Assembly: GCA_035707965.1 (NCBI GenBank)
Contig: DASSTJ010000056.1
Span: forward strand, 1-29,972
DNA length: 29,972 nucleotides
DNA from: DASSTJ01 sp035707965
GTDB lineage: Bacteria > Actinomycetota > Actinomycetes > Actinomycetales > Angustibacteraceae
Direction of reading: 5' to 3'
Shown: in pieces, positions 16,657-23,658 of the stretch
How the letters are laid out: each line of letters opens with the position of its first letter
Numbering within the stretch: position 1 is the stretch's first letter
Program-made: the position numbers and the translations under genes
The notes under the pieces: generated by a model
Databases searched by the model: none
What the model was told of the DNA's origin: nothing
Seen by the model: only the letters and a program-made list of their open reading frames with translations

Positions 16657-17706
16657 GTGACCAGCCAGACGCAGCAGCTGCGCGCGGCGATGCTGCGCGC
16701 CCTCACCCTTGCGGCCAACGGCCCGGCCGGGGTGAACCCGAGGGTGGGCTGCGTCGTCGTGGGTCCCGACGGGGCGGTGGTCGGCGAGGGTTGGCACGAC
16801 GGTGCGGGGACCCCGCACGCCGAGGTCGGCGCGCTGGCGCAGGCCGGTGCCCGCGCCATCGGCGGCACCGCGATCGTGACCCTGGAACCCTGCGACCACA
16901 CCGGTCGCACCGGCCCGTGCAGCGCAGCCCTGGTCGGCGCCGGCGTCGTCCGCGTCGTGTACGGCCGTCCGGACGACCACCGGCCGGCCGCCGGCGGAGC
17001 CGCACGTCTGGCCGCAGCGGGTGTCGAGGCAACCCTCACCGAGGACGGCGACCTCCGCGCTCGCTGCGCGGCCCTGGTCGCCGACTGGGCCGCGGCACGC
17101 GAGCTCGGTCGCCCGCTGGTCACCTGGAAGCTCGCCACCTCGCTCGACGGCCGCGTCGCGGCGGTCGACGGGACGAGCCGCTGGATCACGTCGGCGGCCG
17201 CCCGGGCCGACGCCCACCGGCTGCGTGCCCAGCACGACACCGTGCTCGTCGGCACCGGCACGGTACTGACGGACGACCCTGCTCTCACCGTGCGCGACAC
17301 CGGCGCCCGACCGACCCGGCAGCGGCCGTTGCGCGCCGTCATGGGACTGCGGGACCTCCCGCCGTCATCCCAGCTGGCCCGGGCCGAGCGCCAGGGCCAG
17401 AGCGTCCTGCACCTTCGCACCCGAGAGCCCAAGGACGCGCTGCAGCAGCTCTGGGACGCCGACCGCCGGCAGGTGCTCCTCGAGGGCGGCCCCACCGTGG
17501 CGGCGGCCTTCTGGCGTGCCGGGCTCGTGGACCGGGTGGTGGCCTACGTCGCGCCCGCGCTGCTCGGTGCCGGGTGGGCCGGCGTGGGGGACCTGGGCAT
17601 CACCACGATCGACGATGCCGCCCGCCTGCGGCTGGATGACGTCACCCGGGTCGGCCCCGACGTCCGCCTCACCCTGACCCCGCACCCCGACGAAGGGACC
17701 GACTGA
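16657..17706 (+). CDS. ribD: Bifunctional riboflavin deaminase/reductase
   Basis: RibD deaminates the first pyrimidine intermediate of riboflavin synthesis and then reduces its ribose side chain. The 349-aa protein has the N-terminal cytidine-deaminase-like domain (about 1-145) with zinc and catalytic residues His54 and Glu56 (HAEV), Cys79 and Cys88 in EPCDHTGRTGPC. The C-terminal reductase domain starts around 155 with VTWKLATSLDGRVA, then SRWITS, VGTGTVLTDDP and LEGGPTVAAAF. GTG 16657 has GAGGGG at 6 bases. The stop shares one base with the next start (TGATG). Confidence 0.97.
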   Translation: MTSQTQQLRAAMLRALTLAANGPAGVNPRVGCVVVGPDGAVVGEGWHDGAGTPHAEVGALAQAGARAIGGTAIVTLEPCDHTGRTGPCSAALVGAGVVRVVYGRPDDHRPAAGGAARLAAAGVEATLTEDGDLRARCAALVADWAAARELGRPLVTWKLATSLDGRVAAVDGTSRWITSAAARADAHRLRAQHDTVLVGTGTVLTDDPALTVRDTGARPTRQRPLRAVMGLRDLPPSSQLARAERQGQSVLHLRTREPKDALQQLWDADRRQVLLEGGPTVAAAFWRAGLVDRVVAYVAPALLGAGWAGVGDLGITTIDDAARLRLDDVTRVGPDVRLTLTPHPDEGTD

Positions 17707-18326
17707 TGTTCACCAGCATCGTCGAAGAGCTCGGCGAGGTCGTCGAGCTCGAGCGCGGCGAGACGTCGGCGCGGCTGACGGTCCGCGGGCCGCTCGCCAC
17801 GTCGGACGCGGTACAGGGCGCCTCGATCGCAGTCAACGGCGTCTGCCTCACGGTCGTCGAACGCGTCGACGGCTGCTTCACCGCCGACGTGATGGCCGAG
17901 ACCCTGACCCGCACGGCGCTGGGCGACCTGCGACCCGGGTCCTCGGTGAACCTCGAACGCGCCATGCCGGCCGACGGGCGCTTCGGTGGGCACGTCGTGC
18001 AGGGCCACGTCGACGGCACCGCGCAGGTGGTGTCGCGCGAGCCGGGTGACCGCTGGGACGTCGTCACGTTCACGCTGCCGCCGGAGCTGGCTCGCTACGT
18101 GGCGCTCAAGGGCTCGGTCACCGTCGACGGCGTCTCCCTCACGGTCAGCGACGTCACCGACAGCACGTTCGCGGTCTCGCTCATCCCCACGACGCTCGAG
18201 CGGACGACGCTCGGACGGCGGCAGCTCCGGGACCGGGTGAACCTCGAGGTCGACGTCATCGCGAAGTACGTGGAACGGCTCGTTGGCGCAGGAACGACGA
18301 AGGTGAGCAGCACGTGGACTTCATGA
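17706..18326 (+). CDS. ribE: Riboflavin synthase, alpha subunit
   Basis: It dismutates two molecules of 6,7-dimethyl-8-ribityllumazine into riboflavin. The 206-aa protein is the expected tandem repeat of two lumazine-binding barrels: repeat 1 (about 1-95) with NGVCLTV and repeat 2 (about 97-195) with GHVVQGHVDGTA and VDGVSLTV. The N-terminus reads MFTSIVEELG, where family members nearly always have MFTGIVEE, so residue 4 is Ser in place of Gly. The C-terminal tail GTTKVSSTWTS is non-conserved and is read over the start of the next gene, a 13-base overlap. Confidence 0.97.
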   Translation: MFTSIVEELGEVVELERGETSARLTVRGPLATSDAVQGASIAVNGVCLTVVERVDGCFTADVMAETLTRTALGDLRPGSSVNLERAMPADGRFGGHVVQGHVDGTAQVVSREPGDRWDVVTFTLPPELARYVALKGSVTVDGVSLTVSDVTDSTFAVSLIPTTLERTTLGRRQLRDRVNLEVDVIAKYVERLVGAGTTKVSSTWTS

Positions 18327-19006
18327 ACGACCTCCTGGCCCTGCACCTGACCATCGCGGGCAAGCCGATCGCCTGGAGCGAGATCGTCGGCAACGCCTTC
18401 GGTCTGAGCTCGGCGCTGCTCGGCATGCGCCGCAAGGTGTGGGCGTGGCCGGTCGGCATCGTGGGCAACGTGCTGCTCTTCCTGGTCTTCACCGGGGCGG
18501 CCTACGGCACCGAGCACGGGCACACCCTCTACGGCCAGGCCGGCCGGCAGGTCTTCTTCATCATCACCAGCGTCTACGGCTGGTGGCGCTGGCAGCAGCA
18601 CAAGGAGCACGACCCGAACGGCGCCGCCGTCTCGCCCAGGTGGGCCACCTGGACGGAGCGCGGGATCGCGGCCGTCGTGTGGATCGGCCTCGTGGCGGTG
18701 CTCACGCCGATCTTCCGGGCGCTCGGCTCCTACGACCCGGTCTGGGCCGACGCGTGGATCTTCGTGGGCTCCATGATCGCCACCTACGCGATGGCGCGGG
18801 GGTGGGTGGACTTCTGGCTCTGCTGGATCGCGGTCGACGTCGTCGGCGTCCCCGTCCTCGTGCGCGCCGGCTTCTACCCGTCCGCCGTGCTGTACGCGGT
18901 CTACGCGGGCTTCGTCCTCTGGGGCTTCGTCGTGTGGTGGCGGATCGCCCGCACCCACACCCGTCCGGCGTTGCCGGAGCGCGCACCGAGCGAGTCCGTG
19001 TCATGA
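18314..19006 (+). CDS. ribM: PnuC-family transporter, probably riboflavin importer (RibM/PnuX type)
   Basis: This is a membrane transporter of the PnuC family. The 230-aa protein has about seven hydrophobic segments (around residues 28-44, 47-65, 80-96, 118-137, 148-162, 168-187 and 190-212). PnuC-like strings are WSEIVGNAFGL, WAWPVGIVGN and YGWWRWQ. PnuC itself takes nicotinamide riboside. Members encoded inside FMN-riboswitch riboflavin operons of Actinobacteria (RibM/PnuX) take riboflavin, and the position here between ribE and ribBA supports that. GTG 18314 has AGGTGAG at 6 bases; ATG 18323 (ATGA overlap with the ribE stop) is a plausible alternative. The stop overlaps the ribBA start. 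Confidence 0.88.
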   Translation: MDFMNDLLALHLTIAGKPIAWSEIVGNAFGLSSALLGMRRKVWAWPVGIVGNVLLFLVFTGAAYGTEHGHTLYGQAGRQVFFIITSVYGWWRWQQHKEHDPNGAAVSPRWATWTERGIAAVVWIGLVAVLTPIFRALGSYDPVWADAWIFVGSMIATYAMARGWVDFWLCWIAVDVVGVPVLVRAGFYPSAVLYAVYAGFVLWGFVVWWRIARTHTRPALPERAPSESVS

Positions 19007-20313
19007 CCGGCTCGACTCTCGTGCTCGGCACGGTCGCCGACGCGCTCGACGAGCTGCGCCGTGGCCGCCCGGTGCTGGTGGTGGACGACGCCGATCGCGA
19101 GAACGAGGGCGACGTCGTGCTGCCGGCGCAGCTGGCGACGGACAGCTGGGTCGGGTGGACGGTGCGGCACACGTCGGGGGTCCTCTGCGCTCCGATGCCG
19201 GCCGAGTGGGCCGACCGTCTCGAGCTGCCGCCCATGGTCGCCGACAACCAGGACCCGAGGCGCACCGCGTACACGGTGTCGGTCGACGCCCGGCACGGCA
19301 TCAGCACCGGAATCAGCGCGGCCGACCGCGCCCGCACGCTGACGCTCCTCGCCGACGCTCGTACCTCACCCACCGACCTCGTGCGGCCGGGGCACGTCTT
19401 CCCGTTGCGGGCACGACCTGGTGGCGTGCTCGAGCGGGCTGGCCACACCGAGGCCGCTGTGGACCTCTGCCGGCTGGCCGGACTCGCGCCGGTGGGCCTG
19501 ATCGCGGAGGTCGTGCACGACGACGGCTCGATGATGCGGCTGCCGGAGCTGCTCGCCCTGGGTGCCGAGCACGGTCTCCTGACCCTGTCGATCGCGGACC
19601 TCCGCGCCTGGCGCACGCAGCACGACCGGCGCGGCGACGTCGCGGACGGCCAGCAGCCCGTGGTGGGCGCTGCACGCGTCGTCCGGACCGCGACCACGAC
19701 GCTGCCGACCCGGCACGGTCGCTTCTCGGTCGCCGGCTACCGCGACCTGCGCACGGGGGCGGCGCACGTCGCCCTGACGCGCCCGGCGCGCGACCGGACC
19801 CGCGCGCCGCTCGTGCGCGTGCACTCGGAGTGCCTCACGGGAGACGCGTTCGGCTCGCTGCGCTGCGACTGCGGCCCTCAGCTCGATGCCGCCCTCGCCC
19901 GCGTCGCGGACGCCGGTGGTGCCGTCGTCTACCTGGGGGGGCACGAGGGTCGCGGGGTCGGGCTGCTCGCCAAGCTCGACGCGTACGCCCTGCAGGACGC
20001 CGGTCAGGACACGGTGGACGCCAACCTGTCCCTGGGTCTTCCCGCGGACGCTCGGGAGTACGGCGCCGCGGCCGCCATCCTGCACGACCTCGGCATCGAG
20101 CACGTGCGGCTGCTGACCAACAACCCGCTCAAGGTCGAGGGGCTCGCCGCGCACGGGATCGACGTCGTGGCGCGGCTACCTCTGCGGGTCCCCGCGGGCG
20201 AGGAGAACGCCCGCTACCTCGCGACGAAGCGCGACCGGATGGGCCACGACCTGCCGGCGGCCCAGGAGGCCGTCGGGCGGCGGCCCGTGCGTGCGGAGAG
20301 GACGTCCGCATGA
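19003..20313 (+). CDS. ribBA: Bifunctional dihydroxybutanone-phosphate synthase / GTP cyclohydrolase II
   Basis: It provides both starting branches of riboflavin synthesis, from ribulose 5-phosphate and from GTP. In the 436-aa protein the RibB domain (about 1-205) has DDADRENEGD, RHTSGVLCA, TAYTVSVDARHGISTGISA and the GHTEAAVDL catalytic region. The RibA domain (about 215-420) has zinc ligands Cys277, Cys288 and Cys290 with the family spacing, GHEGRGVGL, LQDAGQDTVDANLSLG, DAREYG and TNNPLKVEGL. The DDADREN motif has Ala where DDEDREN is usual. The RibA half keeps its catalytic EGRG. ATG 19003 overlaps the transporter stop (ATGA). Confidence 0.97.
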   Translation: MTGSTLVLGTVADALDELRRGRPVLVVDDADRENEGDVVLPAQLATDSWVGWTVRHTSGVLCAPMPAEWADRLELPPMVADNQDPRRTAYTVSVDARHGISTGISAADRARTLTLLADARTSPTDLVRPGHVFPLRARPGGVLERAGHTEAAVDLCRLAGLAPVGLIAEVVHDDGSMMRLPELLALGAEHGLLTLSIADLRAWRTQHDRRGDVADGQQPVVGAARVVRTATTTLPTRHGRFSVAGYRDLRTGAAHVALTRPARDRTRAPLVRVHSECLTGDAFGSLRCDCGPQLDAALARVADAGGAVVYLGGHEGRGVGLLAKLDAYALQDAGQDTVDANLSLGLPADAREYGAAAAILHDLGIEHVRLLTNNPLKVEGLAAHGIDVVARLPLRVPAGEENARYLATKRDRMGHDLPAAQEAVGRRPVRAERTSA

Positions 20314-20819
20314 GCGGCGCGGGCGCACCACACCTCGCTGTCGACGGCCGTGGGCTCCGTGTCGCCGTCGTCGCCGCCCAGTGGCACACCGAGGTGATGG
20401 ACGGCTTGCTGGAGGGCGCGCTTCGCGGTCTCGAGGACGCCGGGGTGACCGAGCCGGTCGTCGTTCGCGTGCCGGGGACGTTCGAGCTTCCCGTCGCCGC
20501 GGCCACCTGTGCGCGCTCCGGCGTCGACGCGGTCGTCGCCCTGGGCGTGGTGATCCGCGGCGGCACCCCGCACTTCGACTACGTGTGCTCGGCGGCGACG
20601 TCCGGACTCACCCAGGTGGCGGTGACCACGGGCGTCCCGGTGGGGTTCGGCGTGCTCACCTGCGACGACGACGCGCAGGCGCTGGACCGAGCCGGCCTGC
20701 CCGGCTCGCACGAGGACAAGGGCCACGAGGCCGCCACGGCGGCGGTCGCCACGGTGGTCGCCCTGCGCGACGCCCTCCCCGGTGAGACGGCGCAGCGTGC
20801 TGCGACGGAGCCTCGGTAG
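20310..20819 (+). CDS. ribH: 6,7-dimethyl-8-ribityllumazine synthase
   Basis: This condenses the two RibBA/RibD branch products into the lumazine that RibE uses. The 169-aa protein has AQWHTEVMDGLL, the substrate-binding VPGTFELP at about 54-61, GVVIRGGTPHFDYV with catalytic His88, and GFGVLTCDD. The C-terminal region reads AGLPGSHEDKGHEAA, where most relatives have a NKGxEAA form. ATG 20310 overlaps the ribBA stop (ATGA). It is the last riboflavin gene; its TAG is also the first three bases of a candidate hisE -10. Confidence 0.96.
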   Translation: MSGAGAPHLAVDGRGLRVAVVAAQWHTEVMDGLLEGALRGLEDAGVTEPVVVRVPGTFELPVAAATCARSGVDAVVALGVVIRGGTPHFDYVCSAATSGLTQVAVTTGVPVGFGVLTCDDDAQALDRAGLPGSHEDKGHEAATAAVATVVALRDALPGETAQRAATEPR

Positions 20820-20822
20820 CCT
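20817..20822 (+). promoter_or_regulatory. Candidate -10 of a leaderless hisE promoter
   Basis: TAGCCT overlaps the ribH stop and ends 7 bases before GTG 20830. There is no ribosome-binding site in the gap. Confidence 0.38.
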
Positions 20823-20829
20823 GGCCTGC

Positions 20830-21093
20830 GTGAAGACGTTCGACGGGCTGTTCGCCGAGCTGACGCGGAAGGCGCGCACGCGTCCCGAGGGCTCCGGCAC
20901 CGTGGCCGTGCTCGACGCCGGCGTGCACGCCATCGGCAAGAAGGTCGTCGAAGAGGCAGCCGAGGTCTGGATGGCGGCGGAGCACGAGAGCGCCGAGCGC
21001 GCCGCCGAGGAGATCAGCCAGCTGCTGTACCACGTGCAGGTGCTCATGCTGGCCCGTGACCTGACCCTCGAGGACGTGTACGCGCATCTGTGA
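20830..21093 (+). CDS. hisE: Phosphoribosyl-ATP pyrophosphohydrolase
   Basis: HisE performs the second step of histidine synthesis, hydrolysing phosphoribosyl-ATP to phosphoribosyl-AMP. The 87-aa all-helical protein (VKTFDGLFAELTRKARTR) shows GSGTVAVLDAG, the metal-binding KKVVEEAAEVWMAA and AAEEISQLLYHVQVLM. GTG 20830 is chosen because it gives the usual family N-terminus; the earlier in-frame ATG at 20782 lies inside ribH. The stop is 57 bases before hisG, which catalyses the preceding step. Confidence 0.96.
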   Translation: MKTFDGLFAELTRKARTRPEGSGTVAVLDAGVHAIGKKVVEEAAEVWMAAEHESAERAAEEISQLLYHVQVLMLARDLTLEDVYAHL

Positions 21094-21149
21094 GCGGACG
21101 CCCCGCGACCGCCGACAGCACGTCCCCGACACCCCAGGAGCGCCACCTG

Positions 21150-22028
21150 ATGCTGCGCATCGCCGTCCCGAACAAGGGCTCGCTGAGCGAGTCCGCCGCC
21201 CAGATGCTGCGCGAGAGCGGCTACCGGCAGCGTCGCGACCCCCGCGAGCTCGTGCTGCAGGACCCCGACAACGACGCCGAGTTCTTCTTCCTGCGCCCGC
21301 GTGACATCGCCGTCTACGTCGGCTCCGGTGCCGTCGACGTCGGCGTCACCGGGCGCGACCTGCTGCTCGACTCGGCCGCCGAGGCCGACGAGGTGCTGCC
21401 GCTGGGGTTCGGCCAGTCGACGTTCCGCTTCGCCGCGCCCGCGGGCACGGCGACCGACGTCCGGGACCTCGCCGGTCTCCGGGTTGCCACGTCCTATGCC
21501 GGGCTGGTGCAGGCGCACCTGGCCGACCACGGTGTCGAGGCGCAGGTGATCCGGCTCGACGGGGCCGTCGAGAGCGCCGTGAGCCTGGGGGTGGCGGACG
21601 TGGTCGCCGATGTCGTCAGCACCGGCACGACGTTGCGCGGGGCCGGGCTCGAGGCCTTCGGCGAGCCGCTGCTGCAGTCCGAGGCTGTCCTCATCCGCTG
21701 CCGGCGGCCGCGAGCCGAGGTGACCCAGGTGAACGGCAACGGCCGGCAGGGCACCCAGGTGGACGTGCTCGTGCGGCGCCTCCAGGGCGTCCTCGTGGCA
21801 CGTCGGTACGTGATGATGGACTACGACGTGCGCGTCGAGCTGGTCGAGCGGGCCTGCTCCCTGACCCCGGGACTGGAGTCGCCGACCGTGAGCCCCCTGC
21901 ACGACCGGGGCTGGGTGGCCGTGCGGTCGATGGTGCCGCGGACGAGCACGAACCGCGTCATGGACGAGCTCTACGACCTCGGGGCGCGGGCCATCCTGGT
22001 CACCGACATCCACGCCTGCCGGCTCTGA
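21150..22028 (+). CDS. hisG: ATP phosphoribosyltransferase, long form
   Basis: HisG performs the first, feedback-regulated step of histidine synthesis. The 292-aa protein begins MLRIAVPNKGSLS, has the PRPP-binding DVVSTGTT at 154-161 and a C-terminal regulatory domain (about 212-292), so it is the long, histidine-sensitive type that needs no HisZ. ATG 21150 has AGGAG 9 bases upstream; a GTG at 21090 that overlaps the hisE stop would add 20 unconserved residues and is less likely. Confidence 0.96.
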   Translation: MLRIAVPNKGSLSESAAQMLRESGYRQRRDPRELVLQDPDNDAEFFFLRPRDIAVYVGSGAVDVGVTGRDLLLDSAAEADEVLPLGFGQSTFRFAAPAGTATDVRDLAGLRVATSYAGLVQAHLADHGVEAQVIRLDGAVESAVSLGVADVVADVVSTGTTLRGAGLEAFGEPLLQSEAVLIRCRRPRAEVTQVNGNGRQGTQVDVLVRRLQGVLVARRYVMMDYDVRVELVERACSLTPGLESPTVSPLHDRGWVAVRSMVPRTSTNRVMDELYDLGARAILVTDIHACRL

Positions 22029-22052
22029 CCAGACGAGGACGACGAGGACCGC

Positions 22053-22514
22053 ATGAACGTCGCTGCCAAGCCGGACCCGTATGCGGTCTTCCGCCCGCGT
22101 CGCGGCCGGCAGTACGCCCTCGGCTTCGCCGTCGCGCAGCTCGCGGTGTTCGTGGTGCTGGCGTTCGTGCTGCCGCTCAGCGACTTCGGGGGCTGGGCCG
22201 TCTCCGACTCGGTGATGCTCGTGGCGCTCGGCCTGCTGATCGGGTGGGCGCTGAGCCGCTTCGCCGCTCTGCGCGCGACCCCCTCGCCGGTTGGCATCGT
22301 CGTCCGCAACATCGTCGTCACGACCACGGTCGAGTGGTCCCAGGTCGTGGGCGTGCGGTTCTCCGGCGGTGACCCGTGGGCGTACCTCGACCTGGCGTCC
22401 GGCGACGACCTCGCCGTCATGGCGATCCAGAAGTCGGACGGCCCGTTCGCACGCTCTGAGGCAGGTCGCCTGGCGGCGCTCGCTCAGGCGCACCGGGACC
22501 GACGGCCGGCGTGA
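22053..22514 (+). CDS. Small membrane protein with bacterial PH-like domain
   Basis: Function is unknown. The 153-aa protein has two hydrophobic segments (about residues 24-42 and 52-70) followed by a soluble beta-rich part: GIVVRNIVVTTTVEWSQVVGVRF, DPWAYLDLASGD. This resembles the short bacterial PH domain that follows a helical hairpin in many actinobacterial proteins, often found beside hisG. A GAGG lies upstream of the ATG. It overlaps the next gene by 4 bases (GTGA). Confidence 0.78.
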   Translation: MNVAAKPDPYAVFRPRRGRQYALGFAVAQLAVFVVLAFVLPLSDFGGWAVSDSVMLVALGLLIGWALSRFAALRATPSPVGIVVRNIVVTTTVEWSQVVGVRFSGGDPWAYLDLASGDDLAVMAIQKSDGPFARSEAGRLAALAQAHRDRRPA

Positions 22515-23083
22515 CCGTCGCCGGGATTGTTCTCGCCGCCGGTGCGGGGACGCGGTTCGGCGGCCCGAAGGCCGTGGTGCGGCTGGACGGCGAGCGGCTC
22601 GTCGATCGGGCGGTACGTACCCTGCGCGACGGCGGCTGCGACCCCGTGATCGTGGTCGAAGGCGCGGCACCGCTGGCTCCGGTGGACGCGGACGTCGTGG
22701 CCAACCCGAGCTGGTCCGACGGCATCGGGTCGTCTTTGCGCGCCGCGCTCGCCACGCTCGGGCTGCGGCGGGGGGTCGACGCCGCCGTGCTGCTCCTCGT
22801 CGACACACCCTGGGTCGGGGCCGAGCCGGTGCGCCGGGTCGTCACGCGGTACGCCGCGCCGGGGGAGCGCGTGCTCGCGGCCCAGGCCTCCTACGACGGC
22901 GTTCCGGGCCACCCCGTGCTGGTCGACCGCAGCGTGTGGCCCGAGGTCACGCGGCTGGCCACGGGGGACCAGGGAGCCCGCGGCTGGCTGCGGCAGCACC
23001 GTGACGACGTCCGGCTCGTCGATTGCACCGGCACGGGCGACCCGCGCGACGTCGACCGCCCTGAGGACCTTCGCCCCCGCTGA
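22511..23083 (+). CDS. MobA/MocA-like nucleotidyltransferase
   Basis: This is a 190-aa NTP-transferase-fold protein. LAAGAGTRFGGPK at 8-20 is the nucleotide-binding loop, NPSWSDGIGSSLRAAL at 65-80 is characteristic of the MocA/MobA branch, Asp98 in LLVDTPWV is the metal-binding position, and GHPVL follows. MocA adds CMP to molybdopterin for xanthine-dehydrogenase-type enzymes, and this gene is near a PucR/AllFGH-like locus, but no molybdoenzyme is in the window, so the substrate is open. It is coupled by GTGA overlap with the PH-domain gene, which gives no functional hint. Confidence 0.8.
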   Translation: MTVAGIVLAAGAGTRFGGPKAVVRLDGERLVDRAVRTLRDGGCDPVIVVEGAAPLAPVDADVVANPSWSDGIGSSLRAALATLGLRRGVDAAVLLLVDTPWVGAEPVRRVVTRYAAPGERVLAAQASYDGVPGHPVLVDRSVWPEVTRLATGDQGARGWLRQHRDDVRLVDCTGTGDPRDVDRPEDLRPR

Positions 23084-23084
23084 C

Positions 23085-23115
23085 ACGGTGCACCACGGAG
23101 CCCGAACGGTGCACC
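23085..23115. repeat. Direct repeat of ACGGTGCACC, 21-base period, possible terminator
   Basis: ACGGTGCACC occurs at 23085-23094 and 23106-23115. Its core GGTGCACC is self-complementary, so the copies can also form an 8-bp hairpin with a 13-base loop. It fills the gap between the convergent genes ending at 23083 and 23115. Confidence 0.6.
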
Positions 23116-23621
23116 TAGAGGCGCAGGCGGACGTCGGCGCGCTCGCGGGTGCGTTCACGGGCGTGGTGCACCTGCTCCGCAGCCGCCCACCGGCGCCAGT
23201 GCGGTCGGTAGCCCAGGCCGTCCCGCGCCATCGCTCGCCGGTACCGCTCGGGCTCGCCCTCGTCCAGCCAGAGCAGGACGTCGAGGTAGGGCGCGCAGGC
23301 ACGGGCGCCGGACCCGACGCCGTCGACCACGAGCACGTCGCACGCCGGCACCTCGTGCCACTCGGCGTACCTGGCGGCCGCCCAGTCGTACCGCCGCCAT
23401 CGCGCCGCCCGCCCGACGCTGACCGGTTGCAGCACCCACGCGACCAGCCGCGGGACCGCGGCCTCGAGACCGTCCCAGCCTGGGTAGAAGTCGTCGAGGT
23501 GCACCACGGCGGCCCCGTCGACGCGCGCACCGAGCTGGGCGGCGAGCGACGTCTTGCCAGCGCCGCTGGGACCGTCCACCGCCACGACGTAGGGACGTCG
23601 GACCGCGGGCGCGCGCTGCAC
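23115..23621 (-). CDS. P-loop kinase, uridine-kinase-like
   Basis: This is a small nucleoside/phosphoribulokinase-type P-loop protein, 168 aa. GPSGAGKTS at 17-25 is Walker A, HLDDFYPGWDGLE at 41-53 matches the uridine kinase acceptor loop, RYDW occurs mid-protein, LVVDGVGSG corresponds to the LIVEGVGSG segment of such kinases, and the C-terminal part carries REREADV-like basic helices. It lacks the long lid of full uridine kinases, so the substrate is uncertain. GTG 23621 is favoured by a TAAGGT 7 bases upstream; GTG 23630 in the same frame is the alternative. A pyrimidine salvage role would suit the permease and regulator nearby, but it is separately transcribed. Confidence 0.78.
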   Translation of the reverse strand: MQRAPAVRRPYVVAVDGPSGAGKTSLAAQLGARVDGAAVVHLDDFYPGWDGLEAAVPRLVAWVLQPVSVGRAARWRRYDWAAARYAEWHEVPACDVLVVDGVGSGARACAPYLDVLLWLDEGEPERYRRAMARDGLGYRPHWRRWAAAEQVHHARERTRERADVRLRL

Positions 23622-23628
23622 CGCACGC

Positions 23629-23634
23629 ACCTTA
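23629..23634 (-). promoter_or_regulatory. Candidate -10 of a leaderless promoter for the P-loop kinase
   Basis: On the minus strand TAAGGT ends 7 bases before GTG 23621, the same spacing seen at metF, priA, hisE and pucR. Confidence 0.33.
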
Positions 23635-23658
23635 CGCGGCCCGGGAGACCAGGGTCCG

